Shown here piece after piece: positions 44,197 through 58,100 of a stretch of DNA of 64,000 bases; the stretch's first letter is position 1, and the number at the start of each line of letters is the position of its first letter. Below the pieces are notes generated by a model. The model saw nothing but the letters and a program-made list of their open reading frames with translations. It searched no databases and was not told where the DNA came from. Location of the stretch: contig OY755240.1 in NCBI GenBank assembly GCA_963576725.1, positions 12,702,378 to 12,766,377 of the forward strand, in the 5' to 3' direction. A program made the translations under genes and the position numbers. This DNA is from Azorinus chamasolen (taxonomy: Eukaryota > Mollusca > Bivalvia > Cardiida > Solecurtidae).

Positions 44197-44290
44197 GCAG
44201 GTGACAGCTTCATGCAGGATGAAAGTCATGCAGACAGCTCCCAGGATCTTTATGCACGACCTTTCACCCTGCATGAAGCTCCCATCTGTC
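44197..44290. mobile_element. family C inner palindrome without termini
   Basis: GCAGGTGACAGCTTCATGCA and the inverse TGCATGAAGCTCCCATCTG. The TIRs are absent and it abuts the TTAA of the next element. Confidence 0.5.
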
Positions 44291-44517
44291 TTAACCTTTT
44301 CACCGCCGCAGTCGCATAAATGCACCACGGCAAATAGTGCAATTTTCAAGGCGGCGTCTGATCAGGGACTTCACTATTTGTCTCAATCTCTATTTCTATA
44401 TATGTGCTTTATTCCTTTGAAATTTGCATTTATTTATCTCATTTCCTTATTTTACTGAATGATTTAACAAACTTGGATTGCAGACGACAATTATAAATTT
44501 GGCGCCGAAAGGGTTAA
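44291..44517. mobile_element. TTAA-flanked MITE, family H, inverted
   Basis: TTAACCTTTTCACCGCCGCA to GGCGCCGAAAGGGTTAA, the inverse of the 28515 copy. Confidence 0.8.
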
Positions 44518-44687
44518 AGATTGATAATGACATGTACTCGAGTGTTGAAATAATGAAGGTTTTACTGTAGCTCTTGTGCTACTGGGACTGTCATAAACAC
44601 ACTCCAGGAGCACAAGTTGACATAATGACCATCCATTCTAGTTTCATGACTGTAGATCAAATACTTCTTCAGTTGGGTATGGCACTA

Positions 44688-44872
44688 GCCCTTTATTCCA
44701 CGAATATTCATACAAGAAATAATGACATCATGAATATCAATTAGATTAATTTTTATAATAGTACATGGACACAGAAATGTTTAGCCATGACAGAAACTAT
44801 CTATATTATATAAGCCAACAGAGCAGACCCTGATAAGAGGGCTCCTGAAGGAGCTGTCTGATCTGGGTCAAA
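44688..44872. mobile_element. family A2 MITE, right end missing
   Basis: CCTTTATTCCACGAATATTC to core GAGGGCTCCTGAAGGAGC near 44845 and CTGATCTGGGTC, then stops. Confidence 0.6.
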
Positions 44873-45985
44873 ACTATGATAGCCATACAGTCAATGATAA
44901 ATCTAGTGGAATAAAGACAGATGCTAAGGCAACCACATATTAAATCTGATAACACACACATTACCCAGAACCTATTGCACTTCACTCAATTATCATGATT
45001 GAAAAAAGGTAGCTGAACATTCTACAGTTCACATGGGCTGGGTTTCTTTGGCAAATGGAATGACAGACTGGCTAGTCTTGAGACCAACCTGAAGTGCCTT
45101 CTGATGAAACCAATAGAGACAGTTGTCTGACAAACATAGGCAAATAGAGCAGACCCAGATCAAACAACTCCTTGAGAAGCTGTTCAGAATCAGAATCAAC
45201 ATTATTTGCTACAACATGTATGTCAGTCTAATTTGACGTCATCAAAATGGTGTCAAATTGAACTAGAGGTTTTTGTCACAAAAACAGATGTCTCCCCCAA
45301 CACACACCTCACACCCATACATACACATCACAACATATTGTCACACTGCTGTACATGAGGACTCAACCAGACAAGATGTGTGACAGACAGACAACTCTTA
45401 CAAAAACAATATGTAAAGGGAAATAACTCATAATGTTGCTACCCTAGTAAAGAACTTGATGAATGATACTTTCCCATCATTATGCGCTTTCCACATCACA
45501 AATTTCAAGAAAAAAATTGACAATAGCTAATAACTCAAAACATATTGATACCAGAGTTGTGGCCCTTGTGCATGATACTTCCTTTCATCATGCTCTTTCC
45601 ATGTATGAAATGTCAGTCTAATAGCATCAGTAGAACAGGAGTTAATTATCAGACAAAAATATAATAAAGGGCAAAACTACAAAAAGTATCGAGTCCAGAT
45701 TTATAGCCCTTGTACATGACACTTACTATCATCATGCTCTTTCCATGTATGAAGTTTCAGTCCAATGACATGAGCCATATAGGTGTTATCGTCCGGACAA
45801 AACAGGTTGAAAAAATTTACAAGGGGCAACAACTTCATGAATATGTATGTATGAAATACATATAAATTAAAAATAAGATTATTTTTTATGATGGCATGTA
45901 AACACAGGAAATTTTGGCCATGAAGAAACTGTAGAATTAGTTCTATATTATTCCATTTAAGCAAACAGAGCAGACCCTGATCAGG
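44873..45985. repeat. interspersed repeat region downstream of the MED15-like/RING gene
   Basis: 45120-45200 holds an A-type half core. From about 45270 an interspersed non-coding repeat contains two diverged copies of a module with ATGATACTT(T/C)C...TCATTATGC / TCATCATGCTCTTTCCATG (about 45460, 45590, 45720). 45835-45985 is an A2 left part. No gene seen. Confidence 0.4.
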
Positions 45986-46112
45986 GTCCATGCTTATAAA
46001 GCTTTTAGTTGAGTCTGAGTTTCGTTCTCAGGTATTTGATTGGTCAGATTTGAGTTCTCAAGCTTTTGATTGGTCAGATTTGAGCTAAAGGCTAAAAGCT
46101 TTATAAGCATGG
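45986..46112. repeat. fold-back repeat, family D, with duplicated arm
   Basis: GTCCATGCTTATAAAGCTTT and the inverse AAAGCTTTATAAGCATGGAC. TTTTGATTGGTCAGATTTGAG occurs twice in direct orientation (about 46037 and 46065). Confidence 0.7.
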
Positions 46113-46199
46113 ACCCAGATGGCTCCTACAGGAGTTGTCCTGTCTGTGTGTACTCTGTTTGTAAAGGTGCCAGAGGTTGTCTATATGAGGGTCATATTC

Positions 46200-49100
46200 C
46201 TATGCTTTATATATCTTGATAATGTCTATAATCACTGTCCGACATATAGGACATTCCTTCTTCTTATCTTTCACTTTGCCAGCACACTCGAAGCACAAAC
46301 ACATGTGTCCACAGGTATATATCACAGTGTTAACTGGATTCTCAAAGCAGTATATACATTCTGTATCACCGTCTTCCCTTTTATCTTCTGAGGTTCCAGA
46401 GTTTGACACGGAATCTGATGATGCTGCTGATGTGGCAGACGACGATACTGAATTACTTGATATAGCACATGATGTTGGGTGTGTAGTATGTATGGCAGTC
46501 TGAGGTTGGTCATTAGATGGCCTTGACGGTGATGACACTGCAGGTGTTTTAGTTGGTACACTACATTCATCAGCCTTTGTTTCATCAATCCTAATCGGTG
46601 TTCTGTCGTGATTTTCATTACACCCATCACATCCATGAGAAGTGTTAGTTTCAACTGCCTTTGGTGTATCCATTGTGGATTTTTCTCTTGACTTTCCAGA
46701 TATTGTCTTATCTGTGGCCGAGCTTATTGATAGTGTAGCTTGCATAGGTATATACCTGCACTGTGTTGCCTCACCAGTCTTCCTTGATTGTATAACAAGT
46801 GAGGGTACTACAGATCTACATGATCCTCTCAAAGAAATAGCAACCCCACATAGAGCAGGGTTTTCTTTGGAATATGATTTTGCTGCCTCAGCAGGAACAG
46901 ATGTGCCAGATTTCATCTGATTTACTGCTGCTTTAGCATGGGCATCTGATCCAGAACTCATTTGAATTGTTGGTGCCTTATTCTGGCTTAGACTAATACA
47001 AGATTTCACTTGATTTACACCCACCTTAGTATGAGTACCTGTACTAGTGTTAGATTTCATTTGAATTGTTGGTGCTTCAGCACAACCAGTTGTACCAGTG
47101 GTAGATTTCACTTGAATTGTTGGTGCGTTAGCATGAGCAGCTGCTCTAGAAGTCACTTGGATTGTTGGTGCCTTATTCTGACTTTGTCTAGTATCAGATT
47201 TCATTCGATTTATTTGTGTCTTGGCTGATCCAGAATTCACTTCAATAGTTGGTGCCTTATTCGAATCAGCTATGCCATTGTTAGATTTCACTTGTACTGT
47301 TTGTGCTGGACATGTATTTGTTTTTGCCTTATTTGTTTCCATTTTCCTACATTGAACTGTTGAGGATTTCTCTACCGAAGTTGAGTGTAAGACTGCTGCC
47401 TTTCCTGGATCATTTTGCAATGAGCTCCTTTGGTTTGAACTTTGTTCATCTTTCTGAATGTGTTGTCCTGGATTTGAGAAAGCTGAATCTGTTGTTTTAA
47501 CTTGTTTCTTAGGAGGAGGGGTGTTACTATCATCGGATGTGCAGTTACTGCTAGAAACATCATGTGCCCTTTTCTGTCGTAGGTATAAAGAATGTTGTCT
47601 ATTGTTCACATTTTGTCTATCATTAACAATCTTCTGGGTGTGTTCTCTTGATACAGCAGGCTTGTTGGAACTGCTGTATGATGCCTTGGTAGAAGAAACT
47701 GGAACAGGAGGTACTGCACAGGAAATCCCAGGTGAATGTATACAATGTTTGGGAGACAAAGGCTGGTTAGAAACTCCTGTCAACTGTGCTGAGGCAGTCT
47801 TAGAACAATGACTGTCCTCTGGTCCTTGCTTCTGACTGAAAACAGGGAAGCTCTCTTTTAATTTTGATAATGCCAACACTAGTTTTGACCTATCATTTTT
47901 GTACCGTTCTTTTATTTTATTTACAAAAGTACAGAAAGCTCCTGAATTATGGCCTGAAACTTGTGCAGGGTGTGTATGATTGTAGGTCTGTGAGTCTGGT
48001 CTGGCACCACTGTTGGACATGTCTGAAATGGAAAACCAAAGATGCCTTTTTATACTCCTTTACTTCATGAATATTCATGTAAGAAATAATGACATTATGA
48101 ATATCAACCCTTTATACAGTACACAGTACAAATCCTCTAAACTGAAATTTTAGTAGAAATGAATTTAGATACTTGTAGGCAGATGGCTGCTTAATGCAGG
48201 GTGGAAGTCCTCTAGGAGCTTTCTACATGATTTTTACACTGCATTACGCTGCCATCTGTCTCCATGGCTATAGGATCTGTCTGATCTAGGTCTACTGTTT
48301 AGGAAAGTGATAAAAGTCATCTTCATGAGAGAAAGGGTTTAACTTATGTGTAACAGATACTCTACTTTAGTTCCTGCCAGTAAACCCCCTTGTTTTATAT
48401 TTTAACACATTACTATTTAACCTTTAGCCTGCTGAGCAAATTATTTTAACAGAATGTTTCACTTACTAAATTTTAAATATTCAAACTATAATCAAATTGT
48501 CTCCCAAAATGCAATCATAGAGTCAAACAATTTGGATCCAGATGAGACGCCGAATTACTCGGCGTCTCATCTGGATCCAAACTGTTTGCATAGGTATTCG
48601 CTCATCCGCCCATAGCAGGCTAAAGATTAATGGTGACAATAAAGTAAGGACAGCATATTGTTTAACCCATTCCCTGTTCTAATTTCAATACATACTGAAT
48701 AATCATGGACAAAATAGTTTAAATGAAATATGTAAGATGGAATATTGGAGCAATTTTAGAAAGTAAAGAAACAGATCTATCAAATCCAATTGACAAACAG
48801 AGCAGACCCTGATCAAACAGCTCCTATAGGAGTCGTCTGATCTTGGTTTACACTCTTTGCAAATGCACGCAAACACGTTTATATGAAGGAAAGGATTAAA
48901 CCTTTGAACGCTGAATATTTAACACTTTGAATGTTGGACATTCATGCACAGTCATTTGAAAACAGTGTAGGCCCAGATCCGGGGGCTCCTTAGCGGAGCT
49001 CTCTCAGATCGGAGTGCGTAAAGTTTGTCACTAAAAATCCTCTACAACAAGTTTAAGCATTTTATACTGTTAATATGCCTTTCTACGCCTTTGAAAACAC

Positions 49101-52100
49101 AGCAGACCCAGATCAGATGACTCCTAAAGGAGCCATCTGATCAGGGTCTGCTCTGTTTGAAATAATACAGATATAATTCTACACTTTCTGTCATGGTAAA
49201 ATGTCCGGTGTCCATATGCTATTATAACAGTTGATCTAATAAATATTCATGTCATTATGAATGTTCATGGAGTGAGGGTTAATAATTGAACTATGACCTT
49301 TTGTCTCTGAATGGACTCTACAGTTCAACATTGATGGGCTATTCCACTCTGAAAACTAGTAGGGTTATGTGTTCCTACTGCTTCATAATTAGGCTTTAAC
49401 CCTTTACTCCATATATATGACTTTTTATGCCTTTGCAAACAGATTAAACCCAGATCAGACAGTTCCTGTCTGATCAGGGTCTGCTCTGTTTGCTTATGGC
49501 ATAATGCAGATATGATTCTACAGTTTCTGCTATTGCCAAAAATCTGTCTCTGTGCTATTGTAATAATTAATCTAATAAATATTCATGATATTATTATTTC
49601 TTACATGAGTATTTATGGAGGAAAGGGTTAAACAATCCAAATCCAGCAATATATCGAAGGGTAAACTATTTCCTTAATCTATGTCGCTTCCTTACCTTGT
49701 TTCTGGTATGGTTTCAGTTTTTGACCAGATTGTAGGGTGGATGTCTTGGCTTCCTCAACCAGCCTTGGCTTCTTTTGTGGTGGGCCTTCTAATCTGATAT
49801 GAGCAAAGGAAAGTACTTTGTTACTGTGTTCAATAATCAGGTTTTCTATGATCCAGTGCATAAAGTACTGTATTGTATACTGCTTTATAAACATAAAGTA
49901 CTGTACATATATTGTATACTGCTTTACAAACATAAAGTACTGTATATACTGCTTTACAAACATTAAGCAATGTATATACATTGTATACTGATTTACAAAT
50001 ATAAAATACTTTACATTGTATACTGCTTTACAAACATAAAGCACTGTATATACATTGTATACTGATTTACAAATATAAAGTACTTTACCTTGTATACTGC
50101 TTTACAAACATAAAGTACTGTATACACATTGTATACTGCTTTACAAACATAAAGTACTGTACATATATTGTATACTGCTTTACAAACATAAAGTACTGTA
50201 CATATATTGTATACTGATTTACAAATATAAAGTTCTTTACATTGTATACTGCTTTACAAACATAAAGTACTGTATAAACATCGTATACTGCTTTACAAAT
50301 ATAAAGTACTGTACATATATTGTATATTGCTTTACAAACATAAAGTACTGTATATACATTGTATACTGCTTTACAAACATGGAAGTTACCAAATTGACCT
50401 TTTACCAGATAGAGACACCTTTTGACCCCCTTTTCAAACAGTGTAGACCTAGATCAGACAGTCCCTACAGGATCTGCTCAGTTTGCTTATAAATAATAAG
50501 GACCTGAATTTAATTTCTGCCACAGTAAACATTCCTTTGCTCAGAATACCTGTACATGTATAAAACTTCTGTTTATATGTTAACATACTAATTTCATTAT
50601 TCCTTTCATAAATAATAAATAGGTTAAGACTTTAGATCAAGCTATTGTTAGGTAAAGACTTTAAGCTGATTTTACTGTTACGTGAAAAAGTGACAAACCT
50701 TGTGACAGAGGCTGCTGAGATCTGTTGTGACCAATCATCACAGGTAGAGTTTTTTCTTTTTTGTTGTAACCTCCCCTTAAGCTTGAAAGTATCTACCTTC
50801 TGCTGCAATCTAGACTCAAGGGTAGAGCTGTTTGACCTCTGCTGTAATGTACTAGAGTCAGGGATGGAGGTGGTTGACCGCTGCTGTAATGTACTAGAGT
50901 CAGGGGTGGAGGTGGTTGACCGCTGCTGTAATGTACTAGAGTCAGAGGTAGAAGGTTGTGACCTCTCCTGTAATGTACTAGAGTCATAGGTAGAAGGTTT
51001 TGACCTCTGCTGTAACCTAGAGTCAGAGGTAGAAGGTTTTGACCTCTGCTGTAACCTAGAGTCAGAGGTAGAGGTATTTATCTTTTGCTCTAATCTAATC
51101 TCAGGAGTAGAGGTGTTTGACTTCTGCTGTAATCTAGAGTCAGGGATAGAGCTGATCGACCTCTGCTGTAATCTAGTCAGGGATAGAGCTGATCGACCTC
51201 TGCTGTAATCTAGAGTCAGGGATAGAGCTGTGTGACATCTGCTGTAATCTAGAGTCAGGGGTGGAGCTGTTCGACCTCTGCTGTAATCTAGAGTCAGGGG
51301 TCGAGCTGGTTGACCTCTGCTGTAATCTAGAGTCGGGGATAGAGCTGTTCGACCTCTGCTGTAATCTAGAGTCAGGGGTCGAGCTGGTTGACCTCTGCTG
51401 TAATCTAGAGTCAGGGGTCGAGCTGGTTGACCTCTGCTGTAATCTAGAGTCAGGGGTCGAGCTGGTTGACCTCTGCTGTAATCTAGAGTCATGGGCAGAT
51501 GTGTTTGACCTCTGCTGTAATCTAGAGTCAGGGGTAGAGCTGTTCGACCTCTGCTGTAATCTAGAGTCAGGGGTCGAGGTGGTTGACCTCTGCTGTAATC
51601 TAGAGTCAGGGGTGGAGCTGTTTGATATCTCCTGTAATCTAGACCTTTGTTGAAATCTTGCATCAAAGGATGATTTAATTATCTTTTGTATCCTCTCATT
51701 ATAGGATAAGGTAACAGAACTCCCATTAGCAGCTGAAGTAACTGTCTTCTGCTGTAATCTCTCATTAGCAGATGATGCAACTGTCTTCTGCTGTAATCTC
51801 CGGTCAAGGGATGGGTTAACTGCTCTTTGCTTTAAATTTGCATCAGGGTTACAGGTAGCAACCATCTTCTGTAACCTTGCCTCATGTTTAGAAGTAGCTG
51901 CTTTTTGCTGTAATCTCACATCATGTGTAGAGCTAGTTGTTTTCTGCTGTAACCTTGCATCAGATGTGGAGCTAGCTTCTTTCTGAGATAACCTTGCATC
52001 AGGTGTAGATTTAGCTGCTTTGCGCTGTAACCTTGCATCAGATGTAGAGCTAGCGGATTTCTGCTGTAGCCTTGCAACAGGTGTAGAGATAGCTTTTAAT

Positions 52101-55100
52101 TGCTGTAACGTCGCCTGAAGTGAAGAGGTGGATGCTTTCTGCTGTAACCTTGCCTCATGTGTAGAGCTACTAGCTGATTTCTGCTGTAACCTTGCCTCAT
52201 GTTTAGAGCTACTAGCTGCTTTGTTCTGTAACCTTGCCTCATGTGCAGAGGTAGCTGCTTTGTGCTGTAACCTTGAATCAGATGTAGAGCTAGCCGATAT
52301 CTGCTGTAGCCTTGCATCAGGTATAGAGCTAGCTATTATTTGCTGTAACCTTGCCTCAAGTGAAGATGTGGATGCTTTCTGCTGTAACCTTGCCTCACAT
52401 GTAGAAGTGGCTGCTTTGTTCTGTAACCTTGCATCAGGTATAGAGGTAGCTGCTTTCTGCTGTAAAAAAAGAATAGTACATGTAGTAGGTCTAAATTTGA
52501 ATTAACCCTTCGCTTGCTATTCACATCAATATACCTACCTGTAAATAGTGAAGACCCAGGTGAGACAGCTCCTGCAGGAGCTGTCTCATCAGGATCTGCA
52601 CTATTTACAAGTTGATTGGGAAACCAGTGCACTCCACAGCAGTGATTGCACAGCGAAATACTTGTACACAGTGAAGATATATGTAATTATACAACCGGGC
52701 ATGGGTAAAGAAGGAGAAATGTATTCAGCAAGGGAAGGGTTAATATTAGTAGTACATGTATAAAATCACTACATTAATTTACTCTGAACACTCAAAACAA
52801 ACAACAGTCCAAGACATTAACTATTTAACCCTTTCCCTGTTCTATGTTTTTTCCAGACTTTGATACCTACTGAATATTCCCAGACAAAAAAGTTACAAAG
52901 AAATATGGAAGGTAGAACATTGTAGACATTTTAGAAAGCAAAAAAACAGAGCTATCAAATTCTATAAGGAAACAGAGCAGACCCTGATCGTCTGATCTGG
53001 GTCTACTCTGTTTGCAAATGCGTGAAAACATGTTTCTATAAGGGAAAGGGTTAAAGACTTGACTGGCCTATAATATGATGTAGGATTTTTCTTTTTCTTC
53101 AGTAATTTTCAGCTTGCTCACATGTGATTGATCCAACAAACCATTTCCTTATCAAAGGAAATTTCACCCATGAATGTTCATATAAGAAACCCATTGTGTA
53201 AAAGCCTTTATAGGATTCTACGATGTATATCCTCCTCCCAACAAGTGCTGGCCTTGGTGGTCAAAATGGTTACATTTTTCACAAACAATGAGTCATAATT
53301 ATCTCTGGTTTTCCATAGTCAATATGAGTGATACTTGCAGGAACTCATTCTGAGTAATGATTGATGGTCAAAAAGATTGAGTTTTTGGAAAACAAAGAAC
53401 CATAACTCTGTTATTCCAAAGTCAATATGAATCATACTTGCCTGACTGCACTTCTACATGGTACTTAACATTTACACAAAGTTGCACAGAAAAACTCCGA
53501 ACCGTTTCTGAGATATGACTTCGGACGAACAAAAATGTTACCAAAGATGAAAGCTGAGAACCTTCCAGTAGATTCAGAGAAGATATTTAAAGGTTCAAAC
53601 TGTTGATGAATGACGACGGACAATGCACGACACACACCGATCTAGATCTACATTGTTTTGGTTACGTGAGAAAAAGAATCTGATGCTCGTTGTCTTTTAA
53701 GATCACATGTTCCTAAACTCACCAAGAAAATGTTATTAAGCTCGCCAAAGGCTCGCTTAATAACATTTTCTAAGGCTCGTTTTGGAACATGTGATCTTAA
53801 AAGAAAACTCGCAACAGATCCTCTTTGGCCATAACTATGGTGTTCATAGGTCAATGTAAATGATACATGCAGGGCCACACTGTCTTATGCTACTTAACAT
53901 CAGATTAAGTTTCATAAAAAGAACACCCAATTTCTGATACATGTATATGGCTCCAGGCAGACAACAAAGTCACTTTTTTGGCAACAGAAGACTATAATTC
54001 TCGTGTTCCAAGGTCAATGTGAATGATATTTGGGACACAACATTTCCTTATGCTACTTAACATTTACACAAAGTCCCGTAGAAAAACTCTGATAAACATT
54101 GTTCAGTTTCTGAGACAGCCAGTAAGTGACAGGCCACATTCCTTAATGGTACTAAATATTTACACAAAAGGACAGGCCACATTCCTTATTGGTACTAAAT
54201 ACAGTCAAACCTGTCCTAGCGACACACTGTTTTCAGCGACATCCTGTCAGATGCGACAGTATTTCCCTCCTCCCGATGTGTTTCCCTCTATATTTCACCT
54301 GTATTTAGTGACACACTGGCAGATGCGACATACGACACTCATTTTGTACTCCCAACTAGGCAAATGACACTTTTTTTAGCGACATTGAGTCCGTTAATCT
54401 TGAGCAGACATCTGAAGCAGTTACATGATCTTTCATTGTATCATTGTGTTTGCACTTCCTGATTGCCTTCATAATTGTGTCAACGGATTAAATGCCCCAA
54501 GATGATAAGGGAGTATCTGGTCCAGTTGGTCTGTTAGTCTCACTACTGTTAGAGTTTTTATAGCTAGCTACTCAACCATAAACATTTGATAATGAACTGC
54601 GCTTTAATCATCCATTTATTTATACCGGAAATCGGTCATGATGTCGTAATTGGCTATTCTAGTGATTTAATTGCCAATTTGGTTTCATAACTTGACAAGA
54701 AGTTAACCACACCACTTCAAAATGTTTATTTCATTATTACAGAAATCTTATTCTTACAATTAAGATACAGACATATAAAAATGTGCCTCTGCTTCCCTGT
54801 CAAAGACAGCTGTGCTTGGCCTCGTTATGGCAATGAGCCGAAACGCTTCGAAAAAACTACGAGGGCTTATGATTTTCATGAATTTGTTTTATGCACAAAC
54901 GTACTTGTTATTGATAGAATTAATGATAAGGACACTAAAGAAGTAACTAATACTATCATAATTTTTTTTATTCCATTTCTAACCCTGAAAAGGTAATACC
55001 TATATAAATTTAAAATGCTATTGGTTTTCGTGAAAAATGTTGATCAATATACGACATGGACTTTGGAATGGTTGGTACTGGCCCATAATTTTTTCTACCT

Positions 55101-58100
55101 GAATTTAAAGACACCCTGTGAGATACGACACTTTTAGCTTTCTCCCAAACTATGTCTCTAAAAACAGGTTTGACTGTATTTACACAAAGTGACAGGCCAC
55201 ATTCCTTAATGGTACTAAATATTTACACAAAGTGACAGGCCACATTCCTTAATGGTACTAAATATTAAAGGATTAACATGGCTCAACTTTCAAAGTAACA
55301 GATCTAGTAGTAGCAAGTAGTAAAATTTACCTCAGGACCAAAAGTCATTTTCAGAACTTTTTCACATTTTAGGATGGCCTCCATTGGATATCTGAAAAAT
55401 AAGATACGTTTGCGATACAAAATCTCCCAGGTATTTTTATCTACATTTTTGACCCTTGACTTTGAAGATTGACCTTGACCTGGACAAGGTAGCTCTTCAT
55501 GTGATAAGCACGCATACCACATCTGAAGCTCTATCCCTGACAGTTAAAAAGTCACACCCAAACATAAAGGTTCAGACAAAGAAGCTAAAGGCAATTATGT
55601 CCACAATGTAGATCTAAACTAAATATAACACTATTTAACCCTTTCTCTGTTCTATGTTTATTACAAATGTCAATACCCATTGAATATTCATTAACAAAAT
55701 AGTAATAATAGAAATATGGAAGGTGGAACAGTGTTGCCATTTTGGAAAGTAAAGAAACAGATCTATCAAATTCTATTAGCAAACAGAGCAGACCCTGATC
55801 AGACGGCTCCTCTAGGAGCCGTCCGATCTGGGTATTCTCTGTTTGCAAATGCGTGAAAACACGTTTATATGAGGGAAAGGGTTAATATTCAAAAAGTCAT
55901 TGTTTCTTACACATGAATATTCATGACGTAGCAAGTTAACAAGTTCTGTCCTGACAGCCATATTTTTTTATGCATCACTACTTCTCATATAATTTTAGTA
56001 GTTTGTCATCTATTGGACCTTCCAGCGAAATCAACAGTCATGTTTTTATTAACCCTTTACCTGTTCAATATTAATGTAAAAAATAATATTAATGTAAAAA
56101 ATAATGATACTACATGTACCAATATTTATCAGCTGAAATTGCATAAATGATAATGTACAAGTTTCAAGGGATCTTTGCTATAAGAAACAAGAGGGCCAGA
56201 ATGGCCCTGACATCGCTCACCAGACAATAAGAGGAGAAGATTTTCAAAGTTTCCACTATATGTTTTTATTGAAAACTTAACATCCCAGGGGCGGTGCGAA
56301 TTTTGACCCCAGGGACACAATTTATATAACTTTTGTAGAGGACCTGAACATGATGCTGAAAGAATGTAGTGAAAGAATGGATAGAGCATTAGACCACTGG
56401 AACTTGTATTAATTCTTTGGATGCTAGAGGCGGATTCTCCCACCACTAATGACCTATGCAAACAGTTTGGATCCAGATCAGGCCTCACATAATGTGGGGC
56501 CTGATCTGATATCCAAATTGTTTGTAAATGAGACTGAACTTCTGAAAAACTTAGAAAGAAAGTGTGTAGTTAGGATAACTTGTGAATATGCTGCAGACAA
56601 CAATTTAGCAGATGACAAAATTACCCAGCATGCAAAGAGTTAAGCTGAAATTCACAACAGACATGCTCTATATTGATAGCTGGTAGCTTAATGCAGGGCA
56701 TAGGTATGAAAAAAGCTTTAAGAGTGTTCTGCATTTTGAGAATTATCCACAGTTTTCTCAATCTTAAATGAGTGTGTGTTATTTGTCTAAACACAATTTC
56801 TACTCTACTGATCAGGCTAAGGGTGATTATGTAAGAACTCCCACTGGCTGGTCTCAGCTAAGAGTGATATTAAGGAGAAACCTTTAGAATGTAGTTTGTG
56901 ATGTAAAGAAGTCTATACACACAGGGCAGGGCCAATTTTAACCCCAGAACTATGATACTTATAAAACTCATAAAGTTATGCTAAGTAAATCTATACAATA
57001 AATATCTAAGCTCTGGGACATGTAGTTTCTGACAAGAATATTTTTAAAGTTTTTCCTATGCATAACTAGTGATCCCATCGGCTGTTTGAGCAGTCAGCTA
57101 CAAAAAAATGGCAATCCCTGGGGTGGGGGCCAATTTTGACCCTAGGGGCATAATTTATATAACTTTTGTAGAAGTCCTGAAGTTGAAGCTATGTGCCAAA
57201 TATGAAAGCTGAGGACCTTCTAGTTTTAGAGGAGATGATGTTCAAAGTTTTCACTATATGTTTCTATTGAAAACTGAAAACCCTTGGGGCAGGGCCAATT
57301 TTGACCCCAGGGGTATAATTTATATAACTTTTGTAGAGGACCTACAGATGATGCTATGTGCCAAAGATGAAAGCTGAGACCCCTGTAGATTCAGAGGAGA
57401 AGAACTTTAAAGGTTCAAATTGTTGACGACCAACGACTCACGCCGACGGACAACGGACATCAGGCGATCAAAAAGCTCACCCTGAGCACTTTGTGCTCTG
57501 GTGAGCTAAAAAGAAAAGAAATGATTTATCACCAGCTGTGAGTTCTTACCTTTTGTGCGGTTTCGTGAACATCTGCAACATGTTCTTACAGAAAGCAATA
57601 TTCTTATTGTCCTTCTCACAGTTCTGATGCACTGAAAATAAAAATATGTACGCTAATGAAGGTTCAAATTGAGCTGAAACATTGGTAAATAAAATTAGTC
57701 CACTATAAACGTATTGGTTGTTGGTTTTACTCCTCTATTATTCTATTTTTATAATGAAATAAAGTACATGTACAGTAAAACCTCTCTATAACGGCCACTA
57801 AATTGTGTTAATTATTTAGTTTCTTAGAGTAGGTGGCTGCTTAAAGCAAGGTGAATGTAAAACAGAACGCTCCTATAGGAGCGTTCTGTTTTACGTTCAC
57901 CTTGCTTTAAGCATCCACCTGCCTTTAAAACAAAATACTTGATGTAATTTAGTGGCCGTTATAGAAAGGTTATACTGTACATTGTCAATTATAGGAATAG
58001 ATCAATCAACCGTTTACTACACAGATGGGCTTTGTCATACCTTTTAAAACAGAGTAGACCAGGATCAGACAATTCTATCGTAGCCATCTGATCAGGGTCT

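Noticed and set aside
47920..48022. Sin3 PAH-like helix at the start of the last exon (FVNKIKERYKNDRSKLVLAL)
   Set aside because: One amphipathic helix resembles PAH loosely, but the rest of the domain is missing; too weak to annotate.
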